A stretch of DNA of 64,000 nt from NCBI RefSeq assembly GCF_000737245.1, contig NZ_JPQU01000031.1, positions 1-64,000 of the forward strand. Direction: 5' to 3'. Below, piece by piece: positions 34,925 to 44,124 of this stretch. The notes beneath the pieces were generated by a model that ran no database searches, was not told where the DNA came from, and was given only the letters and a program-made list of their open reading frames with translations. The translations under genes were made by a program, and so were the position numbers. This DNA is from Pseudomonas syringae (GTDB lineage: Bacteria > Pseudomonadota > Gammaproteobacteria > Pseudomonadales > Pseudomonadaceae). Each line of letters starts with the position of its first letter. The first letter of the stretch is position 1.

Positions 34925-35209
34925 CGATACGACCTCAAGTAGTCAGACGAATGAAGGATGGTGATCTTTGACTGTAGGGCGTGTCCGCAATCTTTTCCCG
35001 AAATATCTGAAAAAACCGGGGAGGCGTCCCACGCTTCGACCCAGACATAACAGTCTGGTTCGCTAATCACAGTAATTGGCAGAACGCTTGCATTGATCGT
35101 TCCACTTGCGTGGGGCGTTGAGTGACAGCATGAACATTCCACGTTTCGGGTTTATGATGCCCAACGGCAGATTGATAGCAGCCCCAGGAATCACACTTAC
35201 GGAGCACCT

Positions 35210-36181
35210 ATGCAGACCTTGTACCCACAGATCAAACCCTACGCCCGGCACGATCTGGCCGTAGAAGCGCCGCATGTTTTGTACGTTGATGAAAGCGGTT
35301 CGCCGGAGGGTCTGCCGGTGGTTTTCATTCATGGTGGCCCTGGTTCAGGGTGCGATGCGCAAAGCCGCCGCTACTTTGATCCTAATATGTACCGCATCAT
35401 CACCTTCGACCAGCGCGGCTGCGGCCGCTCCACGCCCCACGCCAGCCTGGAAAAAAACACCACCTGGGATCTGGTAGCGGACCTTGAGCGGATTCGCGAA
35501 CACCTTGGCATCGAAAAATGGGTGCTGTTTGGCGGTTCCTGGGGTTCGACTCTCTCGCTGACTTATGCACAGACTCACCCCGAGCGCGTACATGCGCTCA
35601 TCCTGCGCGGTATTTTCCTGGCCCGTCCGCAGGAAATCGAATGGTTCTACCAATGTGGCGCCAGTCGTATGTTCCCCGACTACTGGCAGGACTACATCGC
35701 TCCGATCCCGCTGGATGAGCGCGATAATCTGCTTCAGGCCTTCCACAAGCGCCTGACTGGCTCTGACCAGATCGCCCAGATGCACGCCGCCAAGGCATGG
35801 TCCACCTGGGAAGGCCGCGCCGCCACCTTGCGCCCCAATCCTCAGGTGGTGGATCGTTTCTCCGAGCCGCAGCGGGCGCTGTCAATTGCGCGGATCGAGT
35901 GCCACTACTTCACCAATAACTCGTTCCTTGAAGAAAACCAGCTGATCCGCGACATGCCGAAGATTGCCCACCTGCCGGGCATCATCGTGCACGGCCGCTA
36001 CGACGTGATCTGCCCGCTGGACAATGCCTGGGAACTTCACCAGGCCTGGCCGAACAGCGAGCTGCAAGTGATTCGCGATGCCGGGCACGCCGCTTCTGAG
36101 CCGGGCATCACCGACGCCCTGGTTCGCGCTGCGGCTCAGGTGGCCCGCCGGTTGCTGGATTTGCCGCCTGAAGAGGCTTAA
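35210..36181 (+). CDS. pip: Proline iminopeptidase
   Basis: A 323-residue alpha/beta hydrolase of peptidase family S33 that removes N-terminal proline. The oxyanion segment is FIHGGPGSGCD near residue 43, the nucleophile Ser lies in FGGSWGSTLSL near 110, Asp in VHGRYDVICP near 265 and His in IRDAGHAASEP near 293. FDQRGCGRSTPHASLEKNTT is the family signature. A GGAG site lies upstream of the ATG at 35210. Divergent from glgP (285-base gap). It is followed by a REPIN and then dtd. Confidence 0.95.
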   Translation: MQTLYPQIKPYARHDLAVEAPHVLYVDESGSPEGLPVVFIHGGPGSGCDAQSRRYFDPNMYRIITFDQRGCGRSTPHASLEKNTTWDLVADLERIREHLGIEKWVLFGGSWGSTLSLTYAQTHPERVHALILRGIFLARPQEIEWFYQCGASRMFPDYWQDYIAPIPLDERDNLLQAFHKRLTGSDQIAQMHAAKAWSTWEGRAATLRPNPQVVDRFSEPQRALSIARIECHYFTNNSFLEENQLIRDMPKIAHLPGIIVHGRYDVICPLDNAWELHQAWPNSELQVIRDAGHAASEPGITDALVRAAAQVARRLLDLPPEEA

Positions 36182-36209
36182 ATCGGGCGGCGCTGCCGAG
36201 CCTGCATAT

Positions 36210-36297
36210 GTGGGAGCGGTGCTTGCCCGCGATAAGGTTTAGATGATCTGGCGTGAACCGCGTCCAGCGCTTATCGCGGGCAAGCACCGCTCCCACA
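36210..36297. repeat. REPIN, family E
   Basis: GTGGGAGCGGTGCTTGCCCG arm and complement between pip and dtd. Confidence 0.9.
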
Positions 36298-36332
36298 GGC
36301 ATAGCGCTCCACATGAAATCGGGATTTGATGC

Positions 36333-36770
36333 ATGAAAGCCTTACTACAACGCGCCCGCGGCGCGCGGGTCGAGGTCGGGGGGCAGATTGTTGGCTCTAT
36401 TGATCAAGGCCTCTTGGTACTGGTCGGGATCGAGCCTCAAGACACTCAGGCCAGCGCCGATAAGATGCTGCACAAACTGCTTAACTACCGGGTGTTCAGC
36501 GATGCAGAGGGCAAGATGAATCTTTCCCTGCGGGACGTGGCCGGTGGTCTGCTGCTGGTTTCGCAGTTCACACTTGCGGCCGACACTAAAAGCGGCATGC
36601 GCCCAAGTTTCTCAAAAGCTGCGCCACCCGCGCTGGGCGCCGAGTTGTTCGGCTACTTACTGCAGCAGGCGAAAAGCTCGCACGAGGTGGTGGAGTCGGG
36701 CCAATTTGGTGCAGACATGCAAGTGCACTTAATAAATGATGGCCCGGTAACGTTTTTGCTGGAGACCTGA
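36333..36770 (+). CDS. dtd: D-aminoacyl-tRNA deacylase
   Basis: A 145-residue cytoplasmic enzyme that hydrolyses D-aminoacyl-tRNAs (and Gly-tRNA-Ala), keeping D-residues out of proteins. The two active-site signatures are present: [20 protein letters not shown] near 73-92 and the C-terminal [13 protein letters not shown] (a variant of the usual NxGP(V/I)T cross-subunit Gly-cis-Pro motif). The start [15 protein letters not shown] is typical. It lies downstream of pip on the same strand with a REPIN in the gap, as in other Pseudomonas. Confidence 0.96.
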   Translation: MKALLQRARGARVEVGGQIVGSIDQGLLVLVGIEPQDTQASADKMLHKLLNYRVFSDAEGKMNLSLRDVAGGLLLVSQFTLAADTKSGMRPSFSKAAPPALGAELFGYLLQQAKSSHEVVESGQFGADMQVHLINDGPVTFLLET

Positions 36771-37033
36771 GGTGTCCGGTGTAGCTGCGGTGATGTCATA
36801 AGGCTACAAATATCTATAAATACTTCATCTGACCTGATGCGTTGTTACGCGCGCTACTAGATAATCGCGCGGTACGGAGTTCGGCGTCCGTCGCACCGTT
36901 TGGCAAGGTCAGAAGCTGGTCCGACACCGTTTGGGGAATCATTAGGTTCTTTCGGAGTCGGAACAATGCTCGCCAACCCGGCATTAGATAGCTGGCCGTT
37001 GGTTTTTTCATCTGTTTTCGGCGAGGGTTGCTC
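36771..37033. other. Leader region of opgGH
   Basis: 263 bases without a coding sequence. They hold a 10-bp direct repeat CACCGTTTGG at 36894-36903 and 36925-36934. I cannot place the promoter with confidence. Confidence 0.45.
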
Positions 37034-38932
37034 GTGATTGTTAGTCCCTGTAATGCGGTAAAGACATCTGGCAAGCGGTTGCGTAGCGCGCTATTGGCAA
37101 GCTCAGCCCTGATCTCACTGTTCAGCGCCACCCAGTTGTGGGCGTTCAGTCTCGATGATGTGGCGAGCAGGGCCAAAGAAATGGCCGGGCAGAAATACGA
37201 AGCTCCAAGGAGCAATCTGCCAGCAGAGTTTCGCGACATGAAGTTCGCGGACTATCAAAAAATTCGCCCTCGCGAAGACCGTGCCGAATGGGCTGGCGAC
37301 AGAACCCCGTTCAAGGTGTCGTTCTATCACCAGGGCATGCACTTCGACACGCCGGTCAAAATCAACGAAGTCACTGCGACCACCGTTGAAGAGATCAAGT
37401 ACGACCCTAATCGTTTCGATTTCGGCGATCTGAAGTTCGACCCCAAGTCGACCGAGAAACTCGGCTACGCCGGTTTCCGTGTGACCTACCCGATCAATAA
37501 AGACGACAAGCAAGACGAAGTCATGACTATGCTGGGCGCGAGCTACTTCCGCGTGATCGGCAAAGGCCAGGTCTACGGTTTGTCTGCCCGTGGCATGGCG
37601 ATTGATACTGCGTTGCCTTCCGGCGAAGAATTTCCGCGCTTCACCGAGTTCTGGATCGAGAAGCCAGGTGCCGATGACAACCATCTGGTGATCTTCGCGT
37701 TGCTGGATTCCCCTCGTGCAACCGGTGCTTATAAGCTGACCCTGCGTCCGGGGACCAACACACTGGTTGATGTTCAGTCGCGTATGTACTTGCGTGACAA
37801 GGTCACCAAGCTTGGCGTCGCGCCGCTGACCAGCATGTTCCTGTTCGGTGCCAACCAGCCTTCGCGTGTGCAGAACTACCGCCGCGAGCTGCACGACTCC
37901 AACGGTCTGTCGATCCAGGCAGCCAATGGCCAATGGTTGTGGCGTCCGCTGACCAACCCTAAACACTTGGCTGTCAGCAGCTTCTCGGTAGAGAATCCGC
38001 GCGGTTTCGGCCTGCTGCAACGTGGCCGCGACTTCTCCAGCTACGAAGATCTGGATGACCGCTACGACAAGCGTCCAAGTGCCTGGATCGAGCCTAAGGG
38101 CGACTGGGGCAAAGGTACTGTAGATCTGGTTGAGATCCCGACAGCCGATGAAACCAACGACAACATCGTTGCGTTCTGGAAGCCGGAAACCCTGCCAGCT
38201 CCAGGCGAACCAGTTGACTTCAACTATCGCATTCACTGGACCATGGACGAGAAAGCCATTCACTCACCTGATCTGGGCTGGGTGAAGCAGACCTTGCGTT
38301 CGGCGGGCGATATTCGTCAATCCAACCTGATTCGTCAGCTGGACGGCAGCGTCGCGTTCCAGATCGATTTCGTCGGTCCTATCCTCGCCTCGATGCCTGA
38401 AGACAAGACCATCCGTAGCCAGGTCACCACCGACACCAACACCGAGCTGGTGGAAAACAACCTGCGTTACAACCCGGTCACCAAGGGTTATCGCCTGACG
38501 CTGCGGGTCAAGGTCAAAGACACCAACAAGCCGATTGAGATGAAGGCCTATCTGCTGCGTGAAATCCCTGCCGAACCGGGCAAGGAACCTGCGCTGCTTG
38601 TTGCTGCCAAAGCTCATGTCGGCGAAGAGAAAAAGGCAGCGCCTGCAAACGCAGCCACTCCTCCGAAGGCCGAGATTGTAGTCAAGGCGGACGCGGCCAA
38701 ACCGGCTGACGCCAAAGCAGATGCAGCCAAGCCTGCCGACGCCAAGGCTGATGCAGCCAAGCCAGCCGATACTGCCAAAGCGGATGTCGCCAAGACTGAA
38801 GTGGCGAAAGACAAAGACGGCAAAGAGATCCAGCAGCCAGCAGCCGAGGCTGCGCCCACCATCCCGGAACCGGCCAAGACGCTGCAAGTCATGACCGAGA
38901 CCTGGAGCTACCAGTTGCCAGCCGATGAGTAA
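37034..38932 (+). CDS. opgG: Glucan biosynthesis protein G (osmoregulated periplasmic glucans)
   Basis: A 632-residue periplasmic protein if started at GTG 37034 ([20 protein letters not shown]), with GAGG upstream; a TTG two codons earlier is weaker. The signal peptide ends near LWA. OpgG/MdoG acts after OpgH in making branched osmoregulated periplasmic glucans. The body shows [24 protein letters not shown] and HWTMDEK segments of the family. Near the C-terminus an Ala/Lys/Asp/Pro-rich stretch of about 90 residues, including three exact 10-residue units (KADAAKPAD type, 30-bp DNA repeats at 38681-38770), is inserted between the EMKAYLL strand and the final [12 protein letters not shown] strand. 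The stop overlaps opgH. Confidence 0.95.
   Translation: MIVSPCNAVKTSGKRLRSALLASSALISLFSATQLWAFSLDDVASRAKEMAGQKYEAPRSNLPAEFRDMKFADYQKIRPREDRAEWAGDRTPFKVSFYHQGMHFDTPVKINEVTATTVEEIKYDPNRFDFGDLKFDPKSTEKLGYAGFRVTYPINKDDKQDEVMTMLGASYFRVIGKGQVYGLSARGMAIDTALPSGEEFPRFTEFWIEKPGADDNHLVIFALLDSPRATGAYKLTLRPGTNTLVDVQSRMYLRDKVTKLGVAPLTSMFLFGANQPSRVQNYRRELHDSNGLSIQAANGQWLWRPLTNPKHLAVSSFSVENPRGFGLLQRGRDFSSYEDLDDRYDKRPSAWIEPKGDWGKGTVDLVEIPTADETNDNIVAFWKPETLPAPGEPVDFNYRIHWTMDEKAIHSPDLGWVKQTLRSAGDIRQSNLIRQLDGSVAFQIDFVGPILASMPEDKTIRSQVTTDTNTELVENNLRYNPVTKGYRLTLRVKVKDTNKPIEMKAYLLREIPAEPGKEPALLVAAKAHVGEEKKAAPANAATPPKAEIVVKADAAKPADAKADAAKPADAKADAAKPADTAKADVAKTEVAKDKDGKEIQQPAAEAAPTIPEPAKTLQVMTETWSYQLPADE
38681..38770 (+). 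repeat. Three tandem 30-bp coding repeats in opgG
   Basis: Units begin at 38681, 38711 and 38741 and encode a [13 protein letters not shown] decapeptide each; a degenerate fourth (TAKADVAK) follows. The copies differ mainly at third codon positions. Confidence 0.85.
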
Positions 38933-41501
38933 TTCTCTACCAGTGCCAGAATCGCTTAGCGAGTACCTGGCACATCTGCCGATGAGCGACGAGCAGCGGG
39001 CCGAATTGGCCAGCTGCACCTCGTTTGCCGAACTGCACGAACGACTTGCCGCGCAGCCGGTCAGCGATCCCGCCGATGCCGCTCAGGCTTCGGTGGGCCG
39101 CCGCCTGACATTGACCACCGCCGATGATTTGCACGATGCCGAGATGCTCGCCCTCGATGCAAATGGTCGCGTGGTGCTCAAGGCTACGCCGCCGATTCGC
39201 CGTACCAAGGTCGTGCCTGAGCCATGGCGGACCAACATTCTGGTCCGTGGCTGGCGTCGTCTGACCGGTCGCAGCAACCCCGTTGAGCCTGAGCCGGATC
39301 GTCTGCCCAAGGCGCGCTGGCGCACCGTGGGTTCGATTCGTCGTTACATTTTGCTAATCCTGATGCTCGGCCAGACCATCGTTGCCGGCTGGTACATGAA
39401 GGGCATCCTTCCGTATCAAGGCTGGTCGCTGGTTTCGCTGGACGAAATCACTCATCAGACCTTTGTGCAGACCATGTGGCAAGTTCTGCCGTATGCCTTG
39501 CAGACCAGCATTCTGTTGCTGTTCGGGATTCTGTTCTGCTGGGTTTCGGCAGGTTTCTGGACCGCCTTGATGGGCTTTCTGGAGTTGCTCACCGGTCGTG
39601 ACAAATATCGTATTTCCGGTGCCAGCGCAGGTAACGAGCCGATTGAAAAAGGCGCGCGTACCGCTCTGGTCATGCCGATCTGCAACGAAGACGTGCCGCG
39701 CGTGTTCGCCGGCTTGCGAGCGACATTCGAGTCAGTTGCAGCCACCGGTGACCTGGATCGCTTCGACTTCTTCGTACTCAGCGACAGTAATGAGACCGAT
39801 ATCTGCGTGGCCGAGCAACAGGCCTGGCTGGATGTGTGTCGCGAGACCAAAGGCTTCGGCAAAATTTTCTATCGCCGCCGTCGCCGCCGCGTAAAACGCA
39901 AAAGTGGCAACCTTGACGACTTCTGCCGTCGCTGGGGTGGTGATTACCGTTACATGGTCGTGCTCGACGCAGACAGCGTGATGAGCGGCGAATGCCTGAC
40001 CAGTCTGGTGCGCTTGATGGAAGCCACGCCGGACGCCGGTATCATCCAGACCGCGCCACGTGCCTCGGGCATGGACACGCTTTATGCCCGTATGCAGCAA
40101 TTTGCTACTCGCGTTTACGGCCCGTTGTTCACTGCCGGTCTGCACTTCTGGCAGCTGGGTGAATCCCACTATTGGGGTCACAACGCAATTATCCGCATGA
40201 AGCCGTTTATCGAGCACTGCGCCCTGGCGCCGTTGCCGGGTAAAGGTGCGTTTGCCGGTGCGATTCTGTCCCACGACTTCGTTGAAGCTGCGCTCATGCG
40301 CCGTGCCGGCTGGGGCGTGTGGATTGCCTACGATTTGCCGGGCAGCTACGAAGAGCTTCCGCCAAACCTGCTGGACGAACTCAAGCGCGACCGTCGCTGG
40401 TGCCACGGCAACCTGATGAACTTCAGGCTGTTCCTGGTCAAGGGCATGCACCCGGTTCACCGGGCGGTATTCCTGACCGGTGTGATGTCGTACTTGTCGG
40501 CGCCGTTATGGTTTTTCTTCCTGGTGTTGTCCACAGCCTTGCTGGCGGTCAATACGTTGATGGAGCCGACGTACTTCCTTGAACCTCGTCAGCTGTATCC
40601 ACTGTGGCCACAATGGCACCCGGAGAAAGCCGTAGCGTTGTTCTCGACGACTATCGTCCTGTTGTTCCTGCCCAAGCTGCTCAGCGTGATTCTGATCTGG
40701 GCCAAAGGTGCTACAGGCTTTGGCGGCAAGGTCAAAGTGACCCTGTCGATGCTGATGGAAATGCTGTTCTCGGTGCTGCTGGCTCCGGTGCGCATGTTGT
40801 TCCACACCCGCTTCGTACTGGCTGCCTTCCTGGGTTGGGCTGCGACTTGGAACTCCCCGCAACGCGACGACGACTCCACGCCGTGGATCGAAGCGGTCAA
40901 GCGTCACGGTCCGCAAACCCTGTTGGGCGCGTGCTGGGCATTACTGGTGGCTTGGCTGAACCCGAGCTTCTTGTGGTGGCTGGCGCCAATCGTCGGCTCG
41001 TTGATGCTGTCGATTCCGGTGTCGGTGATTTCCAGCCGGACTGGTTTGGGCTTGAAGGCGCGGGATGAGAAATTCTTCCTGATTCCTGAAGAGCACACCC
41101 CTCCTCAAGAGCTGGTGTCCACTGATCTGTACACCCACGAAAATCGCTGGCACGCGCTGAAGCAAGGCTTCATCCGCGCAGTGGTCGATCCGCAGCAGAA
41201 CGCCCTGGCCTGCGCCCTGGCGACCTCGCGCCACCGGATCGTCGAGCCTATCGAGTTCGTGCGTATGGAACGTGTGCGCCACGCGTTGAAGGCCGGTCCC
41301 GACAAGCTCGACAATCAGGAGCGGTTGATGCTGCTCAGCGACCCGGTCGCCCTGGCCCGCCTGCACGAGCAGGTCTGGAGCGAGAGCCATCCGGAATGGC
41401 TGGCAGCGTGGCGTGCATCGGTTGAAGCCGATCCCCACGCACCTTTGCTGCCGCTGCAGCCGGTGGTGCGCGAGCCTGAGCCGAGTCTGGTTAACGCTTG
41501 A
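38925..41501 (+). CDS. opgH: Glucans biosynthesis glucosyltransferase H
   Basis: An 858-residue inner-membrane GT2 glycosyltransferase that polymerises the linear beta-1,2-glucan backbone from UDP-glucose. A long cytoplasmic N-terminus precedes the first membrane helices (near 140-160 and 185-215). The catalytic loop contains [29 protein letters not shown] and the [14 protein letters not shown] motif (Q/RxxRW type) near 490. Several further helices follow near 510-540, 570-590 and 660-720. The ATG overlaps the opgG stop by eight bases, so the two are translationally coupled. A strong terminator hairpin follows. Confidence 0.97.
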   Translation: MSNSLPVPESLSEYLAHLPMSDEQRAELASCTSFAELHERLAAQPVSDPADAAQASVGRRLTLTTADDLHDAEMLALDANGRVVLKATPPIRRTKVVPEPWRTNILVRGWRRLTGRSNPVEPEPDRLPKARWRTVGSIRRYILLILMLGQTIVAGWYMKGILPYQGWSLVSLDEITHQTFVQTMWQVLPYALQTSILLLFGILFCWVSAGFWTALMGFLELLTGRDKYRISGASAGNEPIEKGARTALVMPICNEDVPRVFAGLRATFESVAATGDLDRFDFFVLSDSNETDICVAEQQAWLDVCRETKGFGKIFYRRRRRRVKRKSGNLDDFCRRWGGDYRYMVVLDADSVMSGECLTSLVRLMEATPDAGIIQTAPRASGMDTLYARMQQFATRVYGPLFTAGLHFWQLGESHYWGHNAIIRMKPFIEHCALAPLPGKGAFAGAILSHDFVEAALMRRAGWGVWIAYDLPGSYEELPPNLLDELKRDRRWCHGNLMNFRLFLVKGMHPVHRAVFLTGVMSYLSAPLWFFFLVLSTALLAVNTLMEPTYFLEPRQLYPLWPQWHPEKAVALFSTTIVLLFLPKLLSVILIWAKGATGFGGKVKVTLSMLMEMLFSVLLAPVRMLFHTRFVLAAFLGWAATWNSPQRDDDSTPWIEAVKRHGPQTLLGACWALLVAWLNPSFLWWLAPIVGSLMLSIPVSVISSRTGLGLKARDEKFFLIPEEHTPPQELVSTDLYTHENRWHALKQGFIRAVVDPQQNALACALATSRHRIVEPIEFVRMERVRHALKAGPDKLDNQERLMLLSDPVALARLHEQVWSESHPEWLAAWRASVEADPHAPLLPLQPVVREPEPSLVNA

Positions 41502-41517
41502 TAAACGGCTTGTAAAA

Positions 41518-41550
41518 CAAAAACGGCGCCCCGAAAGGGCGCCGTTTTTT
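41518..41550 (+). terminator. Rho-independent terminator after opgH
   Basis: AACGGCGCC-CCGAAA-GGGCGCCGTT followed by a T-run (TTTTTT), 17 bases after the opgH stop. The stem is GC-rich and continuous. Confidence 0.92.
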
Positions 41551-41563
41551 GTTCTCTCAGGAT

Positions 41564-41578
41564 ACGCTCCCACAGGGG
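41564..41578. repeat. Truncated REP remnant
   Basis: ACGCTCCCACAGGGG is the outer end of one REP arm. It lies between the opgH terminator and the convergent protease gene. Confidence 0.45.
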
Positions 41579-41598
41579 ATTTGCGGTGTGTCAGTCAA

Positions 41599-42099
41599 TC
41601 AGCAATCCGGCTTATCCGCCGTATAACGACGTGCAGGATTCACCGCCGCATCAAACTCACGCAGCGCCTTGGCACCAATCAAAAGCGGATAGTTGAAGTG
41701 GCTGCGATCCACCAGATTGACCTCGACGGTGCGTTTGACGTTACCCAGGCATAGCTCCAGATCGACAACCGGGCGTTTGGTCGGATCGAGCTCTTCATCC
41801 TCATCGTCGCCTTCAGAACGGCTCTTGATCTTGCTGATGCGCGAGACTTTATGCTCGTAGACCTTGTTGCTGGCGTCTTTGGTGGCCAGGCGGAAACGCA
41901 CCCAGTCATCGCCATCGCGCTCGAACAGCTCGATGTCCTTGGCCGACAGGGAAGCGGTCAACGCGCCGGTATCCATTTTGGCTTTGAAGGTTTCGCCGAG
42001 TTCACCGACCTTGATGTATTCGTAGCGGCCATACAGCGTCGGCTCCGCGGCCATGACAGGCAACGCCAGCAGGGACAAAAGCGCCAGGATTGATTTCAC
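41599..42099 (-). CDS. Secreted retropepsin-like / RimK-associated protease family protein
   Basis: A 166-residue exported protein from GTG 42099 (VKSILALLSLLALPVMAAEP) with GAGAGG upstream; the signal peptide ends at MAA. The mature part has the KMDTGALTASLSA motif of the Zn_protease/RloA retropepsin-like aspartic peptidase family (the D-T-G core of an aspartic protease), then RPVVDLELCLGNVKRTVEVN and FNYPLLIGAKALREFDAAVN. The family has been annotated as ATP-dependent zinc protease, a name with little biochemical support. It is convergent with opgH. Confidence 0.85.
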   Translation of the reverse strand: MKSILALLSLLALPVMAAEPTLYGRYEYIKVGELGETFKAKMDTGALTASLSAKDIELFERDGDDWVRFRLATKDASNKVYEHKVSRISKIKSRSEGDDEDEELDPTKRPVVDLELCLGNVKRTVEVNLVDRSHFNYPLLIGAKALREFDAAVNPARRYTADKPDC

Positions 42100-42135
42100 G
42101 TGGTGGTTACCTCTCTGAAGGTGGAATGCGATCAC

Positions 42136-42253
42136 CTGTGGGAGCGGTGCTTGGTCTGGGCGGCATTCCGACGATAAAGTTTAGGCGATCTAACGTGAAC
42201 CGCGTCCAGCCTTATCGTCGGAATGCCGCCCAGACCAAGCACCGCTCCCACAG
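42136..42253. repeat. REPIN, family E, chimeric with a second motif
   Basis: Outer arms are family E (CTGTGGGAGCGGTGCTTG). The inner part is GTCTGGGCGGCATTCCGACG and its complement instead of the usual CCCGCGAT. The result is a longer palindrome with arms of about 40 bases. Confidence 0.85.
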
Positions 42254-42402
42254 GGTTCGTTGTTAGACCGCAGCAGCGGTGTTCGTTCGCAGCCCCCAAC
42301 CTTACTCGTAACCTCGTGAAACATTTGTTCGCACCAAGCAGATTTGGCGTTAGCGGCTAGCCTCTTTATGATGGCCCGCCCAGAAATCACAAGAATTATT
42401 TT

Positions 42403-43296
42403 ATGCGTCGCCTGTTCACTGGCTGTTTAGTCACTCTGCTGCTGTTGCTCAATACCTTAATCATGATTGGGCCGCTGCTGGTCTTTGCCCTGCTCAAGCT
42501 GACATTCAGCGGGCACCTGCGCGACCAGTGTTCGGCGGCAGTCATGTGGCTGGCCGAGACGTGGGCCGAGATCGACAAACTGATTTTTGCCTTGTGTATC
42601 CCCACCCGTTGGGACGTGCGCGGCGCAGAAGGCCTGCGTAGCGACACGTCCTATCTGGTGATCAGCAATCACCAGTCGTGGGTCGACATCCCGGCGTTGA
42701 TCCAGGCCCTCAATCGGCGCACGCCATTCTTCAAATTCTTCCTCAAGAAAGAACTGATCTGGGTACCGCTGCTGGGGCTGGCGTGGTGGGCCCTGGATTA
42801 TCCGTTCATGAAGCGCTACACCAAGGCATTCCTGGCCAAGAACCCAGAGCTTAAAGGTCACGACCTGGAAATCACCCGGCAAGCCTGCGAGCTGTTCAAG
42901 CGTCAGCCGGTGACCATCGTCAATTACCTCGAAGGGACGCGTTTCACCCCGGCGAAAAAAGTCGCGCAGGATTCCCCCTATTCGCACCTGCTCAAACCCA
43001 AGGCAGGCGGCGTGGCGTTCGTACTCGCGGCGATGGGCGAACAGCTGGATGCCATTCTGGATGTCACCGTGGTTTACCCCAGCGAGCGGATTCCGGGGTT
43101 CTGGAACCTGCTCTGTGGTGATGTACCCCATGTGATCATCGACATCCAGACGCGGGAGCTTGATCCCGCCTTGTGGCAAGGCGATTACGAGAGCGATGCG
43201 GTTTTTCGCGAGAAAGTGCAGGGCTGGGTCAACCAGCTTTGGCAGGAAAAGAATGCACGCATCGCCACCTTGCGCGGCGATGCGTCCCAAGCGTGA
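42403..43296 (+). CDS. Lysophospholipid acyltransferase (YihG-like, PlsC family)
   Basis: A 297-residue membrane protein. The N-terminal helix (LFTGCLVTLLLLLNTLIMIG) anchors it to the inner membrane. The acyltransferase HX4D motif is ISNHQSWVDIPAL near residue 90; the block II/III segments FFKFFLKKELIWVPLLG and VNYLEGTRFTPAKK (EGTR motif) follow near 110 and 180. This is the set expected of the YihG branch of 1-acylglycerol-3-phosphate acyltransferases, which affects acyl-chain choice. It is convergent with the DUF2780 gene, with 15 bases between the stops. Confidence 0.9.
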   Translation: MRRLFTGCLVTLLLLLNTLIMIGPLLVFALLKLTFSGHLRDQCSAAVMWLAETWAEIDKLIFALCIPTRWDVRGAEGLRSDTSYLVISNHQSWVDIPALIQALNRRTPFFKFFLKKELIWVPLLGLAWWALDYPFMKRYTKAFLAKNPELKGHDLEITRQACELFKRQPVTIVNYLEGTRFTPAKKVAQDSPYSHLLKPKAGGVAFVLAAMGEQLDAILDVTVVYPSERIPGFWNLLCGDVPHVIIDIQTRELDPALWQGDYESDAVFREKVQGWVNQLWQEKNARIATLRGDASQA

Positions 43297-43311
43297 ATAA
43301 TCAGCGCTGAA

Positions 43312-43881
43312 TCAGCTGCCTGCGCCCCAGATACCGCTCAGGCTTTGCAGCGCTGTGCCGCCAGCGCCTTGCTGGCCGAGGTATTGCAGAATCAGCGGGA
43401 CAAACTGGCTGACCATTGCACTGTCCATGCCCAAAGCTGTGAAGGCCTTGTTCACGTCGCCCATGCTTTGCAAGTTTCCTAAAGCGCTGTTCAACACCGA
43501 ACTGTCAGCGCTTTTGCCCGAGTTACCCAGCACGTTACCTAAGCCGTTGAGGCTGCCAAGGCTGCCCAGCGCGCTGGTGCCGGCCAGTTGGTCAAGGCCC
43601 GGCACGGATTTGCTCAATTGACTGTAATCGTTGCCAGCGAGCTTATTCTTCGCCAGACCCAGCAGTGCGCCAGTACCGCCAACCGCCTGCTCTGGCGTGA
43701 TATTGAGGGACGTGCCCAGCGTATTGAGCAGCCCGGCAGCTTCAGGCGCTGCGGTAGCTTTCTGATTGCCGCCGGTGGCGTTGGCAACTGCGTTGGCCGC
43801 GTCGTTCAGGTTAAAGGCAAACACCGGGCTGGAGGCCAGAGCCATCAACGTTGCCAGTGCTACACCGCGTGAAATCTTCAT
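43312..43881 (-). CDS. Secreted DUF2780 family protein
   Basis: A 189-residue exported protein from ATG 43881; MKISRGVALATLMALASSPV then FAFN is a signal peptide. The mature region is rich in Gly, Leu, Ala and Ser, with LNTLGTSLNITPEQAVGGTG and a low-complexity SALGSLGSLNGLGNVLGNSG, then AFTALGMDSAMVSQFVPLIL. This is the DUF2780 pattern (also called VcgC/VcgE-like). The function is unknown. About 240 bases separate it from the next gene. Confidence 0.85.
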   Translation of the reverse strand: MKISRGVALATLMALASSPVFAFNLNDAANAVANATGGNQKATAAPEAAGLLNTLGTSLNITPEQAVGGTGALLGLAKNKLAGNDYSQLSKSVPGLDQLAGTSALGSLGSLNGLGNVLGNSGKSADSSVLNSALGNLQSMGDVNKAFTALGMDSAMVSQFVPLILQYLGQQGAGGTALQSLSGIWGAGS

Positions 43882-44040
43882 TGCCACAAACCCCTCAACC
43901 AAAAGAACCGGCAGTAGCCGGTACAAACACGTGTTCGACCTTGAAGGGGCAGGCAATGTTCCTTGCGTTCGTCTGGTGGGCAGGTATCCATTGATCGGCA
44001 GCTCCTACAGGGGCATGACTAACGCATGATCGCAAAACGA

Positions 44041-44062
44041 TACCTAGTAGTTTTGCTAGGTA
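44041..44062. repeat. Perfect inverted repeat upstream of the Rhs gene
   Basis: TACCTAG-TAGTTTTG-CTAGGTA, seven perfect pairs, 63 bases before the start codon. It could be an operator or a leader hairpin. Confidence 0.45.
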
Positions 44063-44124
44063 GGCAGCGGGTAGAAATCGGTGGAGACTTGCACCCAAGC
44101 CACCCGCGCTTTGGGGAGAGCCCC

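Noticed and set aside
37115..38263. A 382-codon open frame antisense to opgG
   Set aside because: Shadow of opgG.
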